From assembly GCA_018402085.1 (NCBI GenBank), contig JAGYJM010000002.1, forward strand, positions 1-64,000: a stretch of 64,000 nt of DNA. Reading direction: 5' to 3'. Within the stretch, counting starts at the first letter, position 1, and each line of letters starts with the position of its first letter. The DNA is from Flavobacteriales bacterium (GTDB taxonomy: Bacteria; Bacteroidota; Bacteroidia; Flavobacteriales_D; Sanyastnellaceae). The notes under the pieces were generated by a model. The model searched no databases. It worked only from the letters and a program-made list of their open reading frames with translations, and had not been told where the DNA came from. Shown here one piece after another: positions 43,812-53,993 of the stretch. The position numbers and the translations under genes are program-made.

Positions 43812-45822
43812 GGTTGGGCAGGCGGAAGGTCAGCGAACAACCCTGATTTTCTTCTGAGTCAAGGTCAACGGTAGCGCGTATCTTCTCGGTTGCTATGCGC
43901 ACCAGGTACAAGCCAAGTCCGGCGCCCGTGCTTTTGTGGGTGCCCTTCACGAACATTTCGAACACTTTGTCGCGCACTTTCTCTGAAATGCCTTGCCCAT
44001 TGTCTTCAACCTTGAGCACAGCGCCTTCGGGGTCTGTTAGTACGGTCACCTTACAGAAATCCTGCGGTGTGCCCTTGCGGTAGGCAATGGCGTTCTGAAT
44101 GGTTTGCTGGAGAATGACTTTGAGAAGTTTAAAGTCGCTGTAGAAGGCGCCGTTCTCGGCTATATTCCACTCTACACGCATGCCTTGAACATTGGCCAGC
44201 TCCTTCTCAACAATCTGGTAGCGGAGTTTATTGAAATCGATCTGCTCAACCCGTACATCTACCTTTTTGTAATCAACGGCGCGTGAAAGGTTTACAAGAA
44301 TGTCATCCATCTGGTCTGTACAAGAGCTGATCAATCCGAGGTACTTGCGGGTGGAGGCGTTGTGCTCTTCTTTTTCGAGAAGGCGTAAAAGGCTTTTAAT
44401 GCTGGTCAGCGGAGTTCTTAAGTCATGCGATGACTTGTAGATGTATGTGTTGAGTTCTTTATTCGCTTTGCGCAGTTCGCGGGTGCGTTTGTAGACTTTC
44501 CATTCCAGCACCTTGCTCAATTTCCGTTTTTGAGTGAACTCGCGAAGCAGCAATGTGGTGACCACCGTAAAGATAACAAGGCCCAGTACGATGAGGTTCC
44601 GCATTCTCTCGTAGCGCTGTTGCTCCAGATCGGTGCGGGTATCAGAGGGGATGCGCGGGTAGCTCTCTTCGGCAAAGACGCCGGTGTTTTTGCTGCGTTT
44701 TGCTCGTAGAAGTTCTTCAGCAGCAAACTTTCGGCTGAGGCTATCAGCAAACGCCATTGATTTATAGGCCTCTTCATAGCGCTGCCGGCGTTGAAAGAAA
44801 CGCGATTTACGGCGGGCAATTTTTTGAATCCACGACTCAAGGTTGCTGCTTGCGGCAAGGTATTCCGCATCGTTGAATGAAAGCAAGGCCTCGGCGTCGC
44901 GACGATTGCGCCCGTATAGATCTGCTAGTCCGTAATGCAAGGCCGTGGCATCCGCTGCTGAAATCTGATCCACGAATCGGAGGGCTTGTTCGCGGTACTC
45001 TATGGCTTGACGCAGGTCACCGGATTCAGCGAAAAAGCCGGATAGCCGCTGCAGAAAGAATACTGCATGCGGCGCGTCGTGCAGCTCAATGGCAACATCC
45101 GCCGCTTTTGCGGCGTAATCGCGGGCTTCTTCCTGAAGACCTGATGCCCCCGAGACATAAATCAACTGTTCGAAATTCTCAAGCGACTCACTCTTCATGT
45201 TGAAGTGGCCATAGATCTCGTTAGATGCCAAAAGATAGGTGCGACTTGAATCAAAGTCAGCCACGTCAAAAAAGACTTTGCCCAGTTCAGTCATGGCGTA
45301 GGCCTTGCGCACATTATCAACATTATCTGAATCAATGATGCGGCGAAGCAGGTTCTCGGCCATCTCAGCATCGCCGTTGTAGCGGTGAATCATTGCGGTT
45401 TTGAACATTGCTCCGGTAGCAGCACCGTGCTGGTCAGCATCGCGGTAATAGCGTATGGCACGCGCATAGTGCTCGAGCGCTTTGCGGTAACTCTTCTGAT
45501 CAAAGTAGATTTCGCCAATCTGAAATTCAGCTTCTGCGATGAGTAGCTCATCTGCTGCGAAACGGAGGGTTTCTTCAAAAGAAGCAATGGCCCTGACCGG
45601 GCGATCTTCTGCGAGGTAGGCATGCCCGATACGAAGCGCCCAAAGCGCCCGTTCTTCCTCTGTGAGATCCTGTATCATGAGGCTATCTCCCAGGGCCGTT
45701 AGTTCGTCGTGTGCCGCACTATTCCAGGCGTGTTCTGCACGCTCAAGAAGGCTGTCTTCCGCCCAAACAGGGTTGGCGAAGAGCAGCAACAGAGTAGTTG
45801 TTATGGCAAAGACGTTTTGCAC
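43804..45822 (-). CDS. TPR-containing sensor histidine kinase
   Basis: 672 aa. Signal peptide (to NPVWAEDS), a periplasmic region of TPR repeats (about 30-380; FQIGEIYFDQKSYRKALEHY), one membrane helix (LIVLGLVIFTVVTTLLL, ~410-428), a coiled coil and HisKA with SSHDLRTPLTSIKSLLRLL (His ~460), then HATPase (VEDNGQGI, GAGLGLYLVRI). Such kinases of this phylum sense something in the periplasm through TPRs; ligand unknown. No response regulator is adjacent, so it is an orphan. DNA at 45095-45114 encodes AAKAADV through a palindromic word. Confidence 0.93.
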   Translation of the reverse strand: MQNVFAITTTLLLLFANPVWAEDSLLERAEHAWNSAAHDELTALGDSLMIQDLTEEERALWALRIGHAYLAEDRPVRAIASFEETLRFAADELLIAEAEFQIGEIYFDQKSYRKALEHYARAIRYYRDADQHGAATGAMFKTAMIHRYNGDAEMAENLLRRIIDSDNVDNVRKAYAMTELGKVFFDVADFDSSRTYLLASNEIYGHFNMKSESLENFEQLIYVSGASGLQEEARDYAAKAADVAIELHDAPHAVFFLQRLSGFFAESGDLRQAIEYREQALRFVDQISAADATALHYGLADLYGRNRRDAEALLSFNDAEYLAASSNLESWIQKIARRKSRFFQRRQRYEEAYKSMAFADSLSRKFAAEELLRAKRSKNTGVFAEESYPRIPSDTRTDLEQQRYERMRNLIVLGLVIFTVVTTLLLREFTQKRKLSKVLEWKVYKRTRELRKANKELNTYIYKSSHDLRTPLTSIKSLLRLLEKEEHNASTRKYLGLISSCTDQMDDILVNLSRAVDYKKVDVRVEQIDFNKLRYQIVEKELANVQGMRVEWNIAENGAFYSDFKLLKVILQQTIQNAIAYRKGTPQDFCKVTVLTDPEGAVLKVEDNGQGISEKVRDKVFEMFVKGTHKSTGAGLGLYLVRIATEKIRATVDLDSEENQGCSLTFRLPNLN

Positions 45823-45893
45823 GGGTTCAGGTGGTTGGCTGAAGGTAAGGCATGTTTTCGAATGCTTCTTGTAGGAATCGTCTGAACCTCATC

Positions 45894-46928
45894 CTATGCG
45901 AGCGCATCCATCTTTCTTAATGACGCATCCAGCAAGCGAATGGTTTCTTCAATATCTTGTTTGTGAGCCATTTCGATCACGGAGTGTATGTGGCGCGTCG
46001 GGATCGAAAGTGCTCCGGAGACCACACCTCCCGCGGTCATTCGTTGAATGCCGGAAGTGTCAGTGCCCCCCGCCGTAAGGATCTCCGGTTGCCAGCGAAT
46101 GCCTTCTTCATCGGCGGTTTGTTTTAGAAACCGCACCATGCGGGGGTCACAAATGGCAGAGGCATCCATGATTTTAATGCCGACCCCTTCACCCAGGCAG
46201 GTGACTTTCTCATGAGCTGCCGCCCCGGGGGTATCAAAGGCAATGGTGGTGTCAAGGCCGAGGCCAAAGTCGGGCTGCAGCTTATGTGCTGCCGCCTGTG
46301 CACCCCGAATACCTACCTCTTCCTGCACCGTGAATACGCCATAGACGTCATGCGCCGGATGCTCGAGTTTTCGCAGCGTTTCAATGAGGATAAACACCGA
46401 TACGCGGTTGTCGATAGACTTGCAATTGACGCAATCACCCATTTCGATGAGCTCGCGTTCACGGGTGACCGGACTCCCCACCGGAACAAGTTCTTTCACT
46501 TTATCAGCAGGCATTCCGAGGTCAATGAAGTAGTCTTCGATCTTCGGAGCTTTCGTGCGTTCTTCTGCTTTCATGATATGGATAGGCTTCGAGCCCATTA
46601 CACCGATGAGGTCTTCACATCCGTGCACGATCACACGCTGCGAAGTGAGTGTCTTGGGGTCAAATCCGCCGAGGGTGTGAAACCGGCAAAAGCCGTTATC
46701 GTCAACATGTGTAATGATGAAGCCAATTTCGTCCATGTGGGCCGCAACCATCACTTTTTTGTCGCTTCGTCCTTTCTTCAGGGCAAATACGTTGCCCATG
46801 GCATCTACTTCAACATGGTCAGCAATCGGCGATATTTCACGTAAAACGACCTGTCGAATTCGGTCTTCAAATCCGGGAGCACCGGGGGTCTGGCAAATTT
46901 CTGCCAGCAATGGGAGGTTCAGGGGCAT
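45894..46928 (-). CDS. M42-family metallopeptidase
   Basis: 344 aa from MPLNLPLLAEICQTPGAPGF, which is a typical M42 N-terminus; an in-frame start at 46973 adds 15 residues of no known match. M42 enzymes are dinuclear zinc aminopeptidases forming large dodecameric shells. Ligand motifs present: VAAHMDEIGFI (His), SIDNRVSVF (Asp), TVQEEVGIRGA (catalytic and metal Glu pair), LGLDTTIAFD and TRHIHS (His). Cytoplasmic. Single gene, divergent from the DUF1801 gene. Confidence 0.95.
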   Translation of the reverse strand: MPLNLPLLAEICQTPGAPGFEDRIRQVVLREISPIADHVEVDAMGNVFALKKGRSDKKVMVAAHMDEIGFIITHVDDNGFCRFHTLGGFDPKTLTSQRVIVHGCEDLIGVMGSKPIHIMKAEERTKAPKIEDYFIDLGMPADKVKELVPVGSPVTRERELIEMGDCVNCKSIDNRVSVFILIETLRKLEHPAHDVYGVFTVQEEVGIRGAQAAAHKLQPDFGLGLDTTIAFDTPGAAAHEKVTCLGEGVGIKIMDASAICDPRMVRFLKQTADEEGIRWQPEILTAGGTDTSGIQRMTAGGVVSGALSIPTRHIHSVIEMAHKQDIEETIRLLDASLRKMDALA

Positions 46929-47015
46929 AACAAGTAGGTTCTGACCAAAGGTAGTCAGCAGAAGGGCAGGCATGATTCGCTACCTTTCGACCTATCATCA
47001 TTGACACGTTGATAA

Positions 47016-47411
47016 ATGCACCCAAAAGCAGACTTGTGGTTTGAAGACCTGAGCGCAGACGTCCGCCCCACTGCCGAGACATTGCGCGATCTGATTCTGA
47101 GCGTAGCTCCCGGCGTGACCGAAGCGTTCAAGTACCGTGTGCCGTTTTACTATATCGCGGGCAAACCTCTATGCTACCTTAACCTGCATAGGAATGGCAT
47201 CGACCTTGGGTTCTGGAACGGACACCGCTTGAATGACGATGACGGTATGTTTGAAGACCGTGGTAAGAAGATGGTTCGCCATCTTCACTTCACGGCACGC
47301 GAGCAAGTGCACGCTGAGTATGTTTTACCGCTCATTTTTCAGGCGGTTGATTTCGTTGCAAAGCCCGTCTTGAACAATTCGGAAGCAAAAGACGAGAACC
47401 GCGCAGACTGA
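47016..47411 (+). CDS. DUF1801 family protein
   Basis: 131 aa. The pattern VRPTAETLRDLILSVAPGVT, EAFKYRVPFYYIAGKPLCYL and GIDLGFWNG is that of the DUF1801 / YdhG-like alpha-beta family found in many bacteria. Biochemical function unknown. No signal peptide. Divergently arranged from the M42 peptidase. Confidence 0.88.
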   Translation: MHPKADLWFEDLSADVRPTAETLRDLILSVAPGVTEAFKYRVPFYYIAGKPLCYLNLHRNGIDLGFWNGHRLNDDDGMFEDRGKKMVRHLHFTAREQVHAEYVLPLIFQAVDFVAKPVLNNSEAKDENRAD

Positions 47412-47453
47412 AAGGCGCTTAGACGCATGTTTCTGCCCGGTAGATTGGATGAT

Positions 47454-48455
47454 CTACTCGAGGTAAATCACTTCCAGGACGGTTTGACCAACCGCCTTTA
47501 GCGTAGTGGTGTCAATTACGCTCATGTCGTCTTTGTGTGTGTGATGAAATAGGCCGTACCCCATTGGCCTCACAGCCGGATCCACGTCTACGTGGTACTC
47601 CACAATGTTTGCACTCGGCACATCTCCGAAATAGCTGACGAAGTAGTTGTCATCGATGGTTTGCGGTGTCGTTTCGTCTTTGAATAAATCACCGTAGCCA
47701 AGTCGGCGGGCGATTCGCCAGACATGATCCACCACATTCGGGGCGAGTGCCATAGAGGTGCCTTCGCGGTTGAATACAGCGTCTTTGCCGCCTACCATAT
47801 CGAGCAGGATACCGTACTTCGCCCGGTATCCGGCTTTGTGCTTGTTTTCTGTCCAGTATTGAGACCCGAGGCACCAGAACTTGAAGTCTTCTTTTTCGTC
47901 TTCTTTCCATTCAGGCGGACCATAGTCTTCAGCGTCAAAGAAAACGATGTCAATGCCTACGTCTGTAGGCTGCATGCTGATTTGTCGTGCCACTTCCAAC
48001 AAGACACCCACACCTGAGCCACCGTCATTGGCCCCTGCGATGGGTTCGAGGGTGCGTGTGCTGTCTTTATCGGCATACGGACGAGTATCCCAGTGGGCAT
48101 AGAGCATAACCCGCTTTCGTTTCGCCGGGGCAAATTGTCCGATGACGTTCTTCATCTCGAGGGGTGTACCGTCCCATGCATAAACGACAGCTTCCTGGGA
48201 GATCACTTCGGCACCGTATTTTTCCAATTCAGCACTGAGCCAGTCACCACATGCCTTGTGCGCATTGGTGTTGGGTACACGCGGACCAAAGTCGACCTGT
48301 TTCTGTATGTATGCATAGGCAGAATCAGCGTTGAATTCGGGCGTGGTGACGCTCGGTTGTTTCGGGTTTGTTTTGCGGTGAGCCGGTTTTTCGTCTTCGG
48401 CACAACCCGCGATCAGGAGTGCGAATGGCATCAGAAAGGCGAGCGCTTTATGCAT
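47454..48455 (-). CDS. M28-family peptidase / glutaminyl cyclase-like lipoprotein
   Basis: 333 aa from [20 protein letters not shown]; the longer frame to 48569 overlaps cysS and lacks a signal. LIAGC is a clear lipobox, so it is a lipoprotein of the cell envelope. Zinc-site motifs: [14 protein letters not shown] (His, Asp), [15 protein letters not shown] (Asp), FFDAEDYG (Glu/Asp) and [13 protein letters not shown] (His). The [13 protein letters not shown] and FWCLGSQYW segments are reminiscent of glutaminyl-peptide cyclotransferases, so it may form N-terminal pyroglutamate rather than cleave peptides. The start overlaps the cysS stop by 8 nt (ATGCATAA). Confidence 0.92.
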   Translation of the reverse strand: MHKALAFLMPFALLIAGCAEDEKPAHRKTNPKQPSVTTPEFNADSAYAYIQKQVDFGPRVPNTNAHKACGDWLSAELEKYGAEVISQEAVVYAWDGTPLEMKNVIGQFAPAKRKRVMLYAHWDTRPYADKDSTRTLEPIAGANDGGSGVGVLLEVARQISMQPTDVGIDIVFFDAEDYGPPEWKEDEKEDFKFWCLGSQYWTENKHKAGYRAKYGILLDMVGGKDAVFNREGTSMALAPNVVDHVWRIARRLGYGDLFKDETTPQTIDDNYFVSYFGDVPSANIVEYHVDVDPAVRPMGYGLFHHTHKDDMSVIDTTTLKAVGQTVLEVIYLE

Positions 48456-49941
48456 GGTGTTCCCAGGTTGAGCCTTCTTTGGCGTCTTTGATCTGTACTT
48501 GTAAGGCCGCGAGTTCATCTCTGATTTTATCGGCAGTGGTCCAGTCTTTATTGGCTTTGGCATTGGCACGCAACTCGATGACGAGCTGCATCACTCCGTC
48601 AAGCAGTTCATTGTTGCCATCCGAAGCTTCTGCTTCGAGATGGAGCCCGAGCACCTGACCAACGAAATCACTGAAGGTGGAGCGGAAAAGCTCAAGGTCA
48701 TGAGCATTCATTGATTGTTGACCGGCCAGCATTGAATTGGTCACTTTCACGCCCTCGAACAGCACTGAGATGAGTATGGGAGTGTTGAAGTCATCGTTCA
48801 TGGCATCGAAGCAGCGCTGGCGCCATGCATCAACGTCAAGTTGCGAGGCGTCACCGGGCTTGAGTTCGCCCAGGCGGGCATAAGCGTTCATTAATTTGGC
48901 CAGGCCCTTCTCAGCGGCCTGCAACGCCTCGTTCGAGAAGTCAAGGGTACTTGCATAATGGCCCTGCAACATAAAGAAGCGCACGGTCATTGGTGAGTAG
49001 CCTTTATTCAGCAACTTATGGTTGCCGGTGATCAATTCTTCGGGAGTGAACCCATTGCCTTCAGATTTTGCCATCTTACGTCCGTTGACGGTGAGCATAT
49101 TGCCGTGCATCCAGTACTTCACGGGCTCTTTTCCGTTGGCTCCTTTATTCTGAGCGATTTCGCATTCGTGGTGCGGAAATTTAAGATCCATGCCGCCGCC
49201 GTGAATGTCAAATTGATCGCCGAGGTACTTGGTGCTCATCACGGAGCACTCAAGATGCCACCCTGGAAAGCCCATGCCCCAGGGCGAAGGCCAGCGCATA
49301 AGGTGCGAGGGGTCGGCGTTTTTCCAGAGCGCAAAATCAAGCGAATTCCGCTTTTCATCTTGTCCGTCAAGCTCACGTGTATTGCTCATCAACTCCTCAA
49401 TCTTGCGACCGCTGAGTTTGCCATAGTCGTAGTCTTTGCTGTACCTCGTCACATCAAAATAGACCGAGCCATTCGCTTCATAAGCATATCCGTTGTCGAG
49501 AATTTTCTTGATCATTTCGATCTGCTCAATGATATGTCCGGTAGCCGTTGGCTCGATTGACGGAGGCAGGATGTTGAACACCCGCATCACGTCATGAAAG
49601 TCATTGGTGTACTTCTGAACGACCTCCATGGGCTCGAGGTTTTCGAGCCTTGCTTTTTTACCAATTTTATCTTCACCGTCATCGGTATCACCGGTCAGGT
49701 GTCCGACATCCGTAATGTTGCGCACGTAGCGCACCTTGTACCCGAGGTATGTGAGGTAGCGAAACACAATGTCGAAACTCAGAAATGAGCGCACATTTCC
49801 AAGGTGTACGTTGCTGTAAACCGTTGGTCCGCACACATACATACCCACATGCGGTGCATTCATTGGCTCAAACCGCTCTTTCTCGCGGCTGAGGCAATTG
49901 TAGAGGAAGAGCTCTTGCTCTGTATAGCGTTCAGTTTGCAT
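48448..49941 (-). CDS. cysS: cysteinyl-tRNA synthetase
   Basis: 497 aa from [20 protein letters not shown]; a further in-frame start at 50001 gives an implausible extension. Class I signatures: [13 protein letters not shown] (HIGH-type with the zinc-ligand Cys), [13 protein letters not shown] (zinc-site Cys) with HHECEIAQ, and KMAKSEGN (KMSKS). A DALR-like helical domain and a C-terminal anticodon-binding part follow. Charges tRNA-Cys. A palindrome-like word at 48617-48636 encodes LEAEASDG. It is coupled to the M28 lipoprotein. Confidence 0.97.
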   Translation of the reverse strand: MQTERYTEQELFLYNCLSREKERFEPMNAPHVGMYVCGPTVYSNVHLGNVRSFLSFDIVFRYLTYLGYKVRYVRNITDVGHLTGDTDDGEDKIGKKARLENLEPMEVVQKYTNDFHDVMRVFNILPPSIEPTATGHIIEQIEMIKKILDNGYAYEANGSVYFDVTRYSKDYDYGKLSGRKIEELMSNTRELDGQDEKRNSLDFALWKNADPSHLMRWPSPWGMGFPGWHLECSVMSTKYLGDQFDIHGGGMDLKFPHHECEIAQNKGANGKEPVKYWMHGNMLTVNGRKMAKSEGNGFTPEELITGNHKLLNKGYSPMTVRFFMLQGHYASTLDFSNEALQAAEKGLAKLMNAYARLGELKPGDASQLDVDAWRQRCFDAMNDDFNTPILISVLFEGVKVTNSMLAGQQSMNAHDLELFRSTFSDFVGQVLGLHLEAEASDGNNELLDGVMQLVIELRANAKANKDWTTADKIRDELAALQVQIKDAKEGSTWEHHA

Positions 49942-50062
49942 AGTGCAAAGAAAATAAATTGAACGGTTGTTTTGGAGGAGGTAAAGCCTCCCTTTGAACA
50001 AGGTTAAAACGATGAAGCATACACCTTATTTCTATGGTGTTTTGCGGCTCTCGGTATTGTTT

Positions 50063-50110
50063 CCCGCGCGAGACCTGTCCCGATTCATCGGGAAGCGCGG
50101 GATGCGAACA
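50063..50110. repeat. nested hairpin with GGATGCGAAC tail
   Basis: Outer arms CCCGCGC (50063-50069) and GCGCGGG (50095-50101) enclose an inner hairpin TCCCGAT-TC-ATCGGGA (50078-50093). Directly after comes ATGCGAAC, so the right end reads GGATGCGAAC, the same tail as the 24-nt element at 56423-56446. It lies in the cysS/SDR divergent spacer. Confidence 0.75.
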
Positions 50111-50192
50111 TGATTGGCTGCACCATCGTAGTCGTATGCGCTACTTTCGTATTTTTGCTATCCTCTGCATTGGAGGGGTAAATTGAGACCTT

Positions 50193-51164
50193 ATGAGCAC
50201 ACAGGAACGCGCGTTGGTGATCGGTTCTTCCGGTCAAATTGGAGTGGAGTTGATGCTGGCCCTCGGCGAACGATTGGGCACAGAGAATGTCATTGGCGCA
50301 GATATACGCCCTTCTGAACAAGAAGAATTAAAGCCATACACCTTAGAGATGCTCAATGTGCTGCACATGGAACAGCTTGAAACCATCGTTGATCGCCATG
50401 GGATCACCACGGTTTACAACCTTGCGGCCATGCTCAGTGCTACAGCAGAGAAATACCCTGAAAAAGCATGGGACCTGAACATGGTGGGCTTGTTCAATGT
50501 GCTTGACCTGGCGAAGGCCGGAAAAATCAAAAAGGTCTTCTGGCCATCGTCTATTGCCGTATTTGGTCTAACGACCCCCAAAACCAACACCCCGCAGACG
50601 ACCGTTTGCGAACCGAACACGGTATACGGGATTTCTAAGCTTGCAGGTGAGCGCTGGTGTGCGTATTACTATGAAAACTACGGAGTGGATGTACGCAGCA
50701 TTCGCTATCCGGGGCTGATTGGTTACCGCAGTGCTCCGGGAGGCGGCACCACGGATTATGCCGTAGAGATCTTTCACGAAGCATTGGAACACGGAAGGTA
50801 CACCTCCTTTCTCGGTGAAGAAACGCGCCTTCCGATGATGTACATCGAAGAGGCCATTCGTGCCACCATCCAGTTGATGGAGGCACCACCCGCTGCCATT
50901 ACTGTGCGTTCATCCTATAACGTGAGCGGGGTTGACTTTACACCCGTTGAACTCGCTGACGGCATCCGCCGATTTCTCGGCGAATTTGAACTCGAGTGTA
51001 CGCCTGACTTTCGCCAGAAAATCGCAGACACCTGGCCTGACAGCATTGACGACACCGTGGCCCGTCATGACTGGGGTTGGCAAAGCCGCGTTAACCTCGA
51101 TAGCCTCGTAGAGACTATGATTGAGGGGGTGCGTAAAAAAAAAGTGAGCTCTGAAACCCTCTGA
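50193..51164 (+). CDS. NAD-dependent epimerase/dehydratase, threonine dehydrogenase-like
   Basis: 323 aa extended SDR. Rossmann motif VIGSSGQIG near the N-terminus; VYNLAAMLSATAEKYPEKAW, PSSIAVFG, catalytic YGISK and RYPGLIGYRSAPGGGTTDYA agree with the SDR-type L-threonine 3-dehydrogenase family, which oxidises threonine to 2-amino-3-ketobutyrate. No kbl-like ligase gene is nearby, so substrate assignment is by sequence pattern only. Cytoplasmic. A TATTTTTG box lies at 50150-50157, 35 bp before the ATG. Confidence 0.92.
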   Translation: MSTQERALVIGSSGQIGVELMLALGERLGTENVIGADIRPSEQEELKPYTLEMLNVLHMEQLETIVDRHGITTVYNLAAMLSATAEKYPEKAWDLNMVGLFNVLDLAKAGKIKKVFWPSSIAVFGLTTPKTNTPQTTVCEPNTVYGISKLAGERWCAYYYENYGVDVRSIRYPGLIGYRSAPGGGTTDYAVEIFHEALEHGRYTSFLGEETRLPMMYIEEAIRATIQLMEAPPAAITVRSSYNVSGVDFTPVELADGIRRFLGEFELECTPDFRQKIADTWPDSIDDTVARHDWGWQSRVNLDSLVETMIEGVRKKKVSSETL

Positions 51165-51202
51165 TCTTTTCACCGTAAAAGCAAGTAGCTAACCCAGCAT
51201 AC

Positions 51203-52120
51203 TTGCACATGTCTATAGTACACTATACCATCAAACTGGCCATCCTGCCCGCGCTTTTTCTGCTCTTATCAGACCTGGTGCACGCTGATATGCGTGAGAT
51301 CAACCAGGTAGATGAGAACGGAATGAGACAAGGCTACTGGATCATCAAAGGCTACATGGTCAATGATGATGCATTTGGTCCTAATGCCACGGTTGAAGAG
51401 GGCAGTTACTTAAATAACCGAAAAGAAGGGGTCTGGAAAAAGTATTACCCAAGTGGCATTCTCCGCAGCGAAATCACCTACAAGAGCAATCGCCCGAATG
51501 GTGCTTATACCATTTACTATTCGAACGGACAGGTAGAAGAGAAGAGCCAGTGGGTGAGGAACAAGAATGTAGGTGCTTTTGTGCGTTTTTACCCAAATGG
51601 AGAACCCCAGCAGTCGTTTTTCTTTGCTGATAACGGTAAGCGCAACGGCGTACAGAAGTATTATTACGAGAACGGACAATTGGCACTGGAGGTGAATATT
51701 CGCAACGGCAAAGAAGAGGGTGAAATGCGCCGTTACTATGAGAATGGCAAGTTGAAAGAGACCAAGGTGCTCAACGGTGGCGAATTGAATCCGGAGTCTA
51801 TCCGAACGTATCGCGGAAACGCACCGAAGAAGGAGCAGGTATCAAACACGGCGGCAGATGTGAACAAAGAAAGGCCTTCTGCGGAGAGAAGCGCCGCCAA
51901 ACCCAATGAAGCGATCACCTTTGAGCCTGACGGTCATAACATCCTTTATAATGCGGCACAGCAGATTACTCAAGTGGGCGATTTCAGAAACGGTCGACTC
52001 TGGAACGGCAAGTGGTACCGCTACAATAAAGATGGTATCCTTGTGAGGATTGAAATTTACAAAGACGGTAAATACATTGGTACCGGAGTGATCGAAGAAG
52101 AAAAAGAAACCAAAAAGTAA
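51203..52120 (+). CDS. secreted MORN/YwqK-type repeat protein
   Basis: 305 aa, signal peptide to about LVHA. At least seven MORN-variant repeats are visible (KEGVWKKYYPSGILRSEITY, PNGAYTIYYSNGQVEE, NGVQKYYYENGQLALEV, EEGEMRRYYENGKLKETKVL), then a charged linker, and a final NGRLWNGKWYRYNKDGIL repeat. These beta-hairpin repeats are known from YwqK-like proteins and often act as adapters. Function unknown. A strong terminator follows. Confidence 0.9.
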   Translation: MHMSIVHYTIKLAILPALFLLLSDLVHADMREINQVDENGMRQGYWIIKGYMVNDDAFGPNATVEEGSYLNNRKEGVWKKYYPSGILRSEITYKSNRPNGAYTIYYSNGQVEEKSQWVRNKNVGAFVRFYPNGEPQQSFFFADNGKRNGVQKYYYENGQLALEVNIRNGKEEGEMRRYYENGKLKETKVLNGGELNPESIRTYRGNAPKKEQVSNTAADVNKERPSAERSAAKPNEAITFEPDGHNILYNAAQQITQVGDFRNGRLWNGKWYRYNKDGILVRIEIYKDGKYIGTGVIEEEKETKK

Positions 52121-52154
52121 TTCATCAACTCAAATACATCTCAACTACTCTAAA

Positions 52155-52184
52155 GGGTCATCTGTATGCAGATGACCCTTTTTT
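52155..52184 (+). terminator. intrinsic terminator of the MORN gene
   Basis: GGGTCATCTG-TATG-CAGATGACCC, a perfect 10-bp stem, followed by TTTTTT. The convergent LytTR gene ends 5 bp further on, so the hairpin with its complementary A-run may work both ways. Confidence 0.93.
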
Positions 52185-52188
52185 GTCT

Positions 52189-52929
52189 TCAGAGCGAAAG
52201 CATTTCTTTGAAGCGCACAGCCTGGCGTCGTGAGATCTCTACCTCGGCACCGCCTACTACAGTCACTTTGAGGCGACCGTTAAACCAGGTGTCAACCTTC
52301 TCTACAGCATTCAGGTTGATCATCTGCTGTCGGTTGGCACGAAAAAAAGTGGAGGGGTCAAGTCGCTCTTCCAGCTGGTTGAGTGAGCGCAAAATGAGGG
52401 GTTTGTGGTTGTCAAAATACACCCGGCTGTAGTTACCGTAAACTTCAAACATTCGGATCTCACTTAACTTGACCAGCCAGCAGCGTTCTCCGTCTTTTAC
52501 GAAGACTCTCTTTTCAGGGTCAAGGTAGTTGCTGTTATCTGGATCTTTCAGGCCTTGCTCTTCTTCAATGGCGGCGCTCACCTTTGCGATGGCTTTGGCC
52601 ATACGGTCTTCTTTGAGCGGCTTCAAGAGGTAGTCAAAAGCATTGTACTCGAATGATTTGATCGCGTACTCATCGTAAGCCGTGGTAAAAATCACATGCG
52701 GAACGATCTCGAGTTCTTCGAGTAGCTCAAAACCATCTTTGCCCGGCATATGAATGTCAAGAAAGAGTACATCGGGATCATGCTCTGTGACAAGCTGCTT
52801 GCCTTCATCAGCGTTGTCGGCCTCGCCTACAACTTCAATTTCTTCAAATTTCTCGAGAAGATTTCGGAGTTCAACGCGAGCCAAACGCGAGTCTTCTACG
52901 ATGACAGCGGTGATTTTTTCTTTGCTCAT
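52189..52929 (-). CDS. LytTR-family response regulator
   Basis: 246 aa. Receiver (1-125) with D58 in LFLDIHMPGKDG and Lys in YLLKPLKED. The DNA-binding LytTR domain (about 145-246) shows KLSEIRMFEVYGNYSRVYF and FFRANRQQMINLNAVEKV, the standard features of the AgrA/LytR type. Overlaps the upstream kinase by 4 nt. LytTR regulators control surface or lysis-related genes; the target here might be the operon itself. Confidence 0.95.
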   Translation of the reverse strand: MSKEKITAVIVEDSRLARVELRNLLEKFEEIEVVGEADNADEGKQLVTEHDPDVLFLDIHMPGKDGFELLEELEIVPHVIFTTAYDEYAIKSFEYNAFDYLLKPLKEDRMAKAIAKVSAAIEEEQGLKDPDNSNYLDPEKRVFVKDGERCWLVKLSEIRMFEVYGNYSRVYFDNHKPLILRSLNQLEERLDPSTFFRANRQQMINLNAVEKVDTWFNGRLKVTVVGGAEVEISRRQAVRFKEMLSL

Positions 52930-53993
52930 ATCGGTATTTCAATGGCGGCAACAACCTCTTCTTCTTCTTGCCTGAGATGAAGGGAGGCCGTATCGCCGTA
53001 AATTAATTTCAGTCTTTTGCGAATATTCGGAAGTCCGATGCCGTTGCTGTCGGCACGCTTACGCCCGGGTTGCCACTCACCTGAGTTGGCCACGGCGATC
53101 TGAAGTATATCTCCTTCACGGCGCACTGAAACATTGATCTTGCCGCCGTCAGGTCTGCTTGAAATGCCGTGCTTGACGCTGTTTTCTACCAGGATCTGAA
53201 TGATCATTGGCGGAATCCGCACCTGATTCAGTCCGTGCTGAATCTCCACATGATACTGCAGCCGGTTTTCGTATTGAATTTTGCAGAGCTCCAGAAAGTC
53301 ATATACAATCGCCACTTCTTCACTAAGGCTAACCTCACGCTTGTCTGAGATGCTCATGCTGTAGCGCAGGAGGTCACTCAAACGGGTCAGCATTTCACGT
53401 GAACGGTCTACATCTTCTAGCATCAATGCCCGAATGTTGTTCAGCGAGTTGAACATGAAATGCGGATTGATCTGACCTTTGAGCGTGTTGAGTTGAGCGT
53501 CGCGCATGGCCGCCTCAGAGCGATAACGCTCTACGCGGGCAATCTGAGCCATGCGGAAATAATGATAAGCGAAGTAAATCAGGCTCCACAAGAGTACGAT
53601 AAAGTAATTATTGACGAAGGTGAGCAGGATGTTGGTCGCATCGTACCTCGGAGCCGGAGCCTTAATCAGGTTGTGCAGCAGCAAATGCAGACCAATAAAG
53701 CTGCCTGCCCAAACGGCCGTGGTCAGGAGGCTGCCGGTCAGCACCGGGAGAATTAAATGCCGGGGCCGTTTTCTGATCCAGTGGCTCTTGCGAATCTTCC
53801 AGCGAAAGAGGGCCGTTACACCGAAGCCAAGCAGGCTGACGAGAGAAGCCAGAATGATCACAGACCATTCGTTGGGTTCGTTGTAGAGGTTCACCCCTAC
53901 AATGACCAATAGAAAGAGTGCCCACCCGGCAATTTGAAAAGCCCAGAACGGACTCTTCGAGGCTTCTGTGAATGGTGTCTCTTCGCGATTCAT
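52926..53993 (-). CDS. LytS-type (His_kinase family) sensor kinase
   Basis: 355 aa with four predicted membrane helices in the first ~150 residues (FQIAGWALFLLVIVGVNLY, VIILASLVSLLGFGVTALF and two more). The kinase motif INPHFMFNSLNNIRALM contains His178. The ATPase part has PPMIIQILVENSVKHGIS and GIGLPNIRKRL. Partner of the LytTR regulator directly downstream; the gene overlaps both neighbours by 4 nt. Confidence 0.95.
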   Translation of the reverse strand: MNREETPFTEASKSPFWAFQIAGWALFLLVIVGVNLYNEPNEWSVIILASLVSLLGFGVTALFRWKIRKSHWIRKRPRHLILPVLTGSLLTTAVWAGSFIGLHLLLHNLIKAPAPRYDATNILLTFVNNYFIVLLWSLIYFAYHYFRMAQIARVERYRSEAAMRDAQLNTLKGQINPHFMFNSLNNIRALMLEDVDRSREMLTRLSDLLRYSMSISDKREVSLSEEVAIVYDFLELCKIQYENRLQYHVEIQHGLNQVRIPPMIIQILVENSVKHGISSRPDGGKINVSVRREGDILQIAVANSGEWQPGRKRADSNGIGLPNIRKRLKLIYGDTASLHLRQEEEEVVAAIEIPI

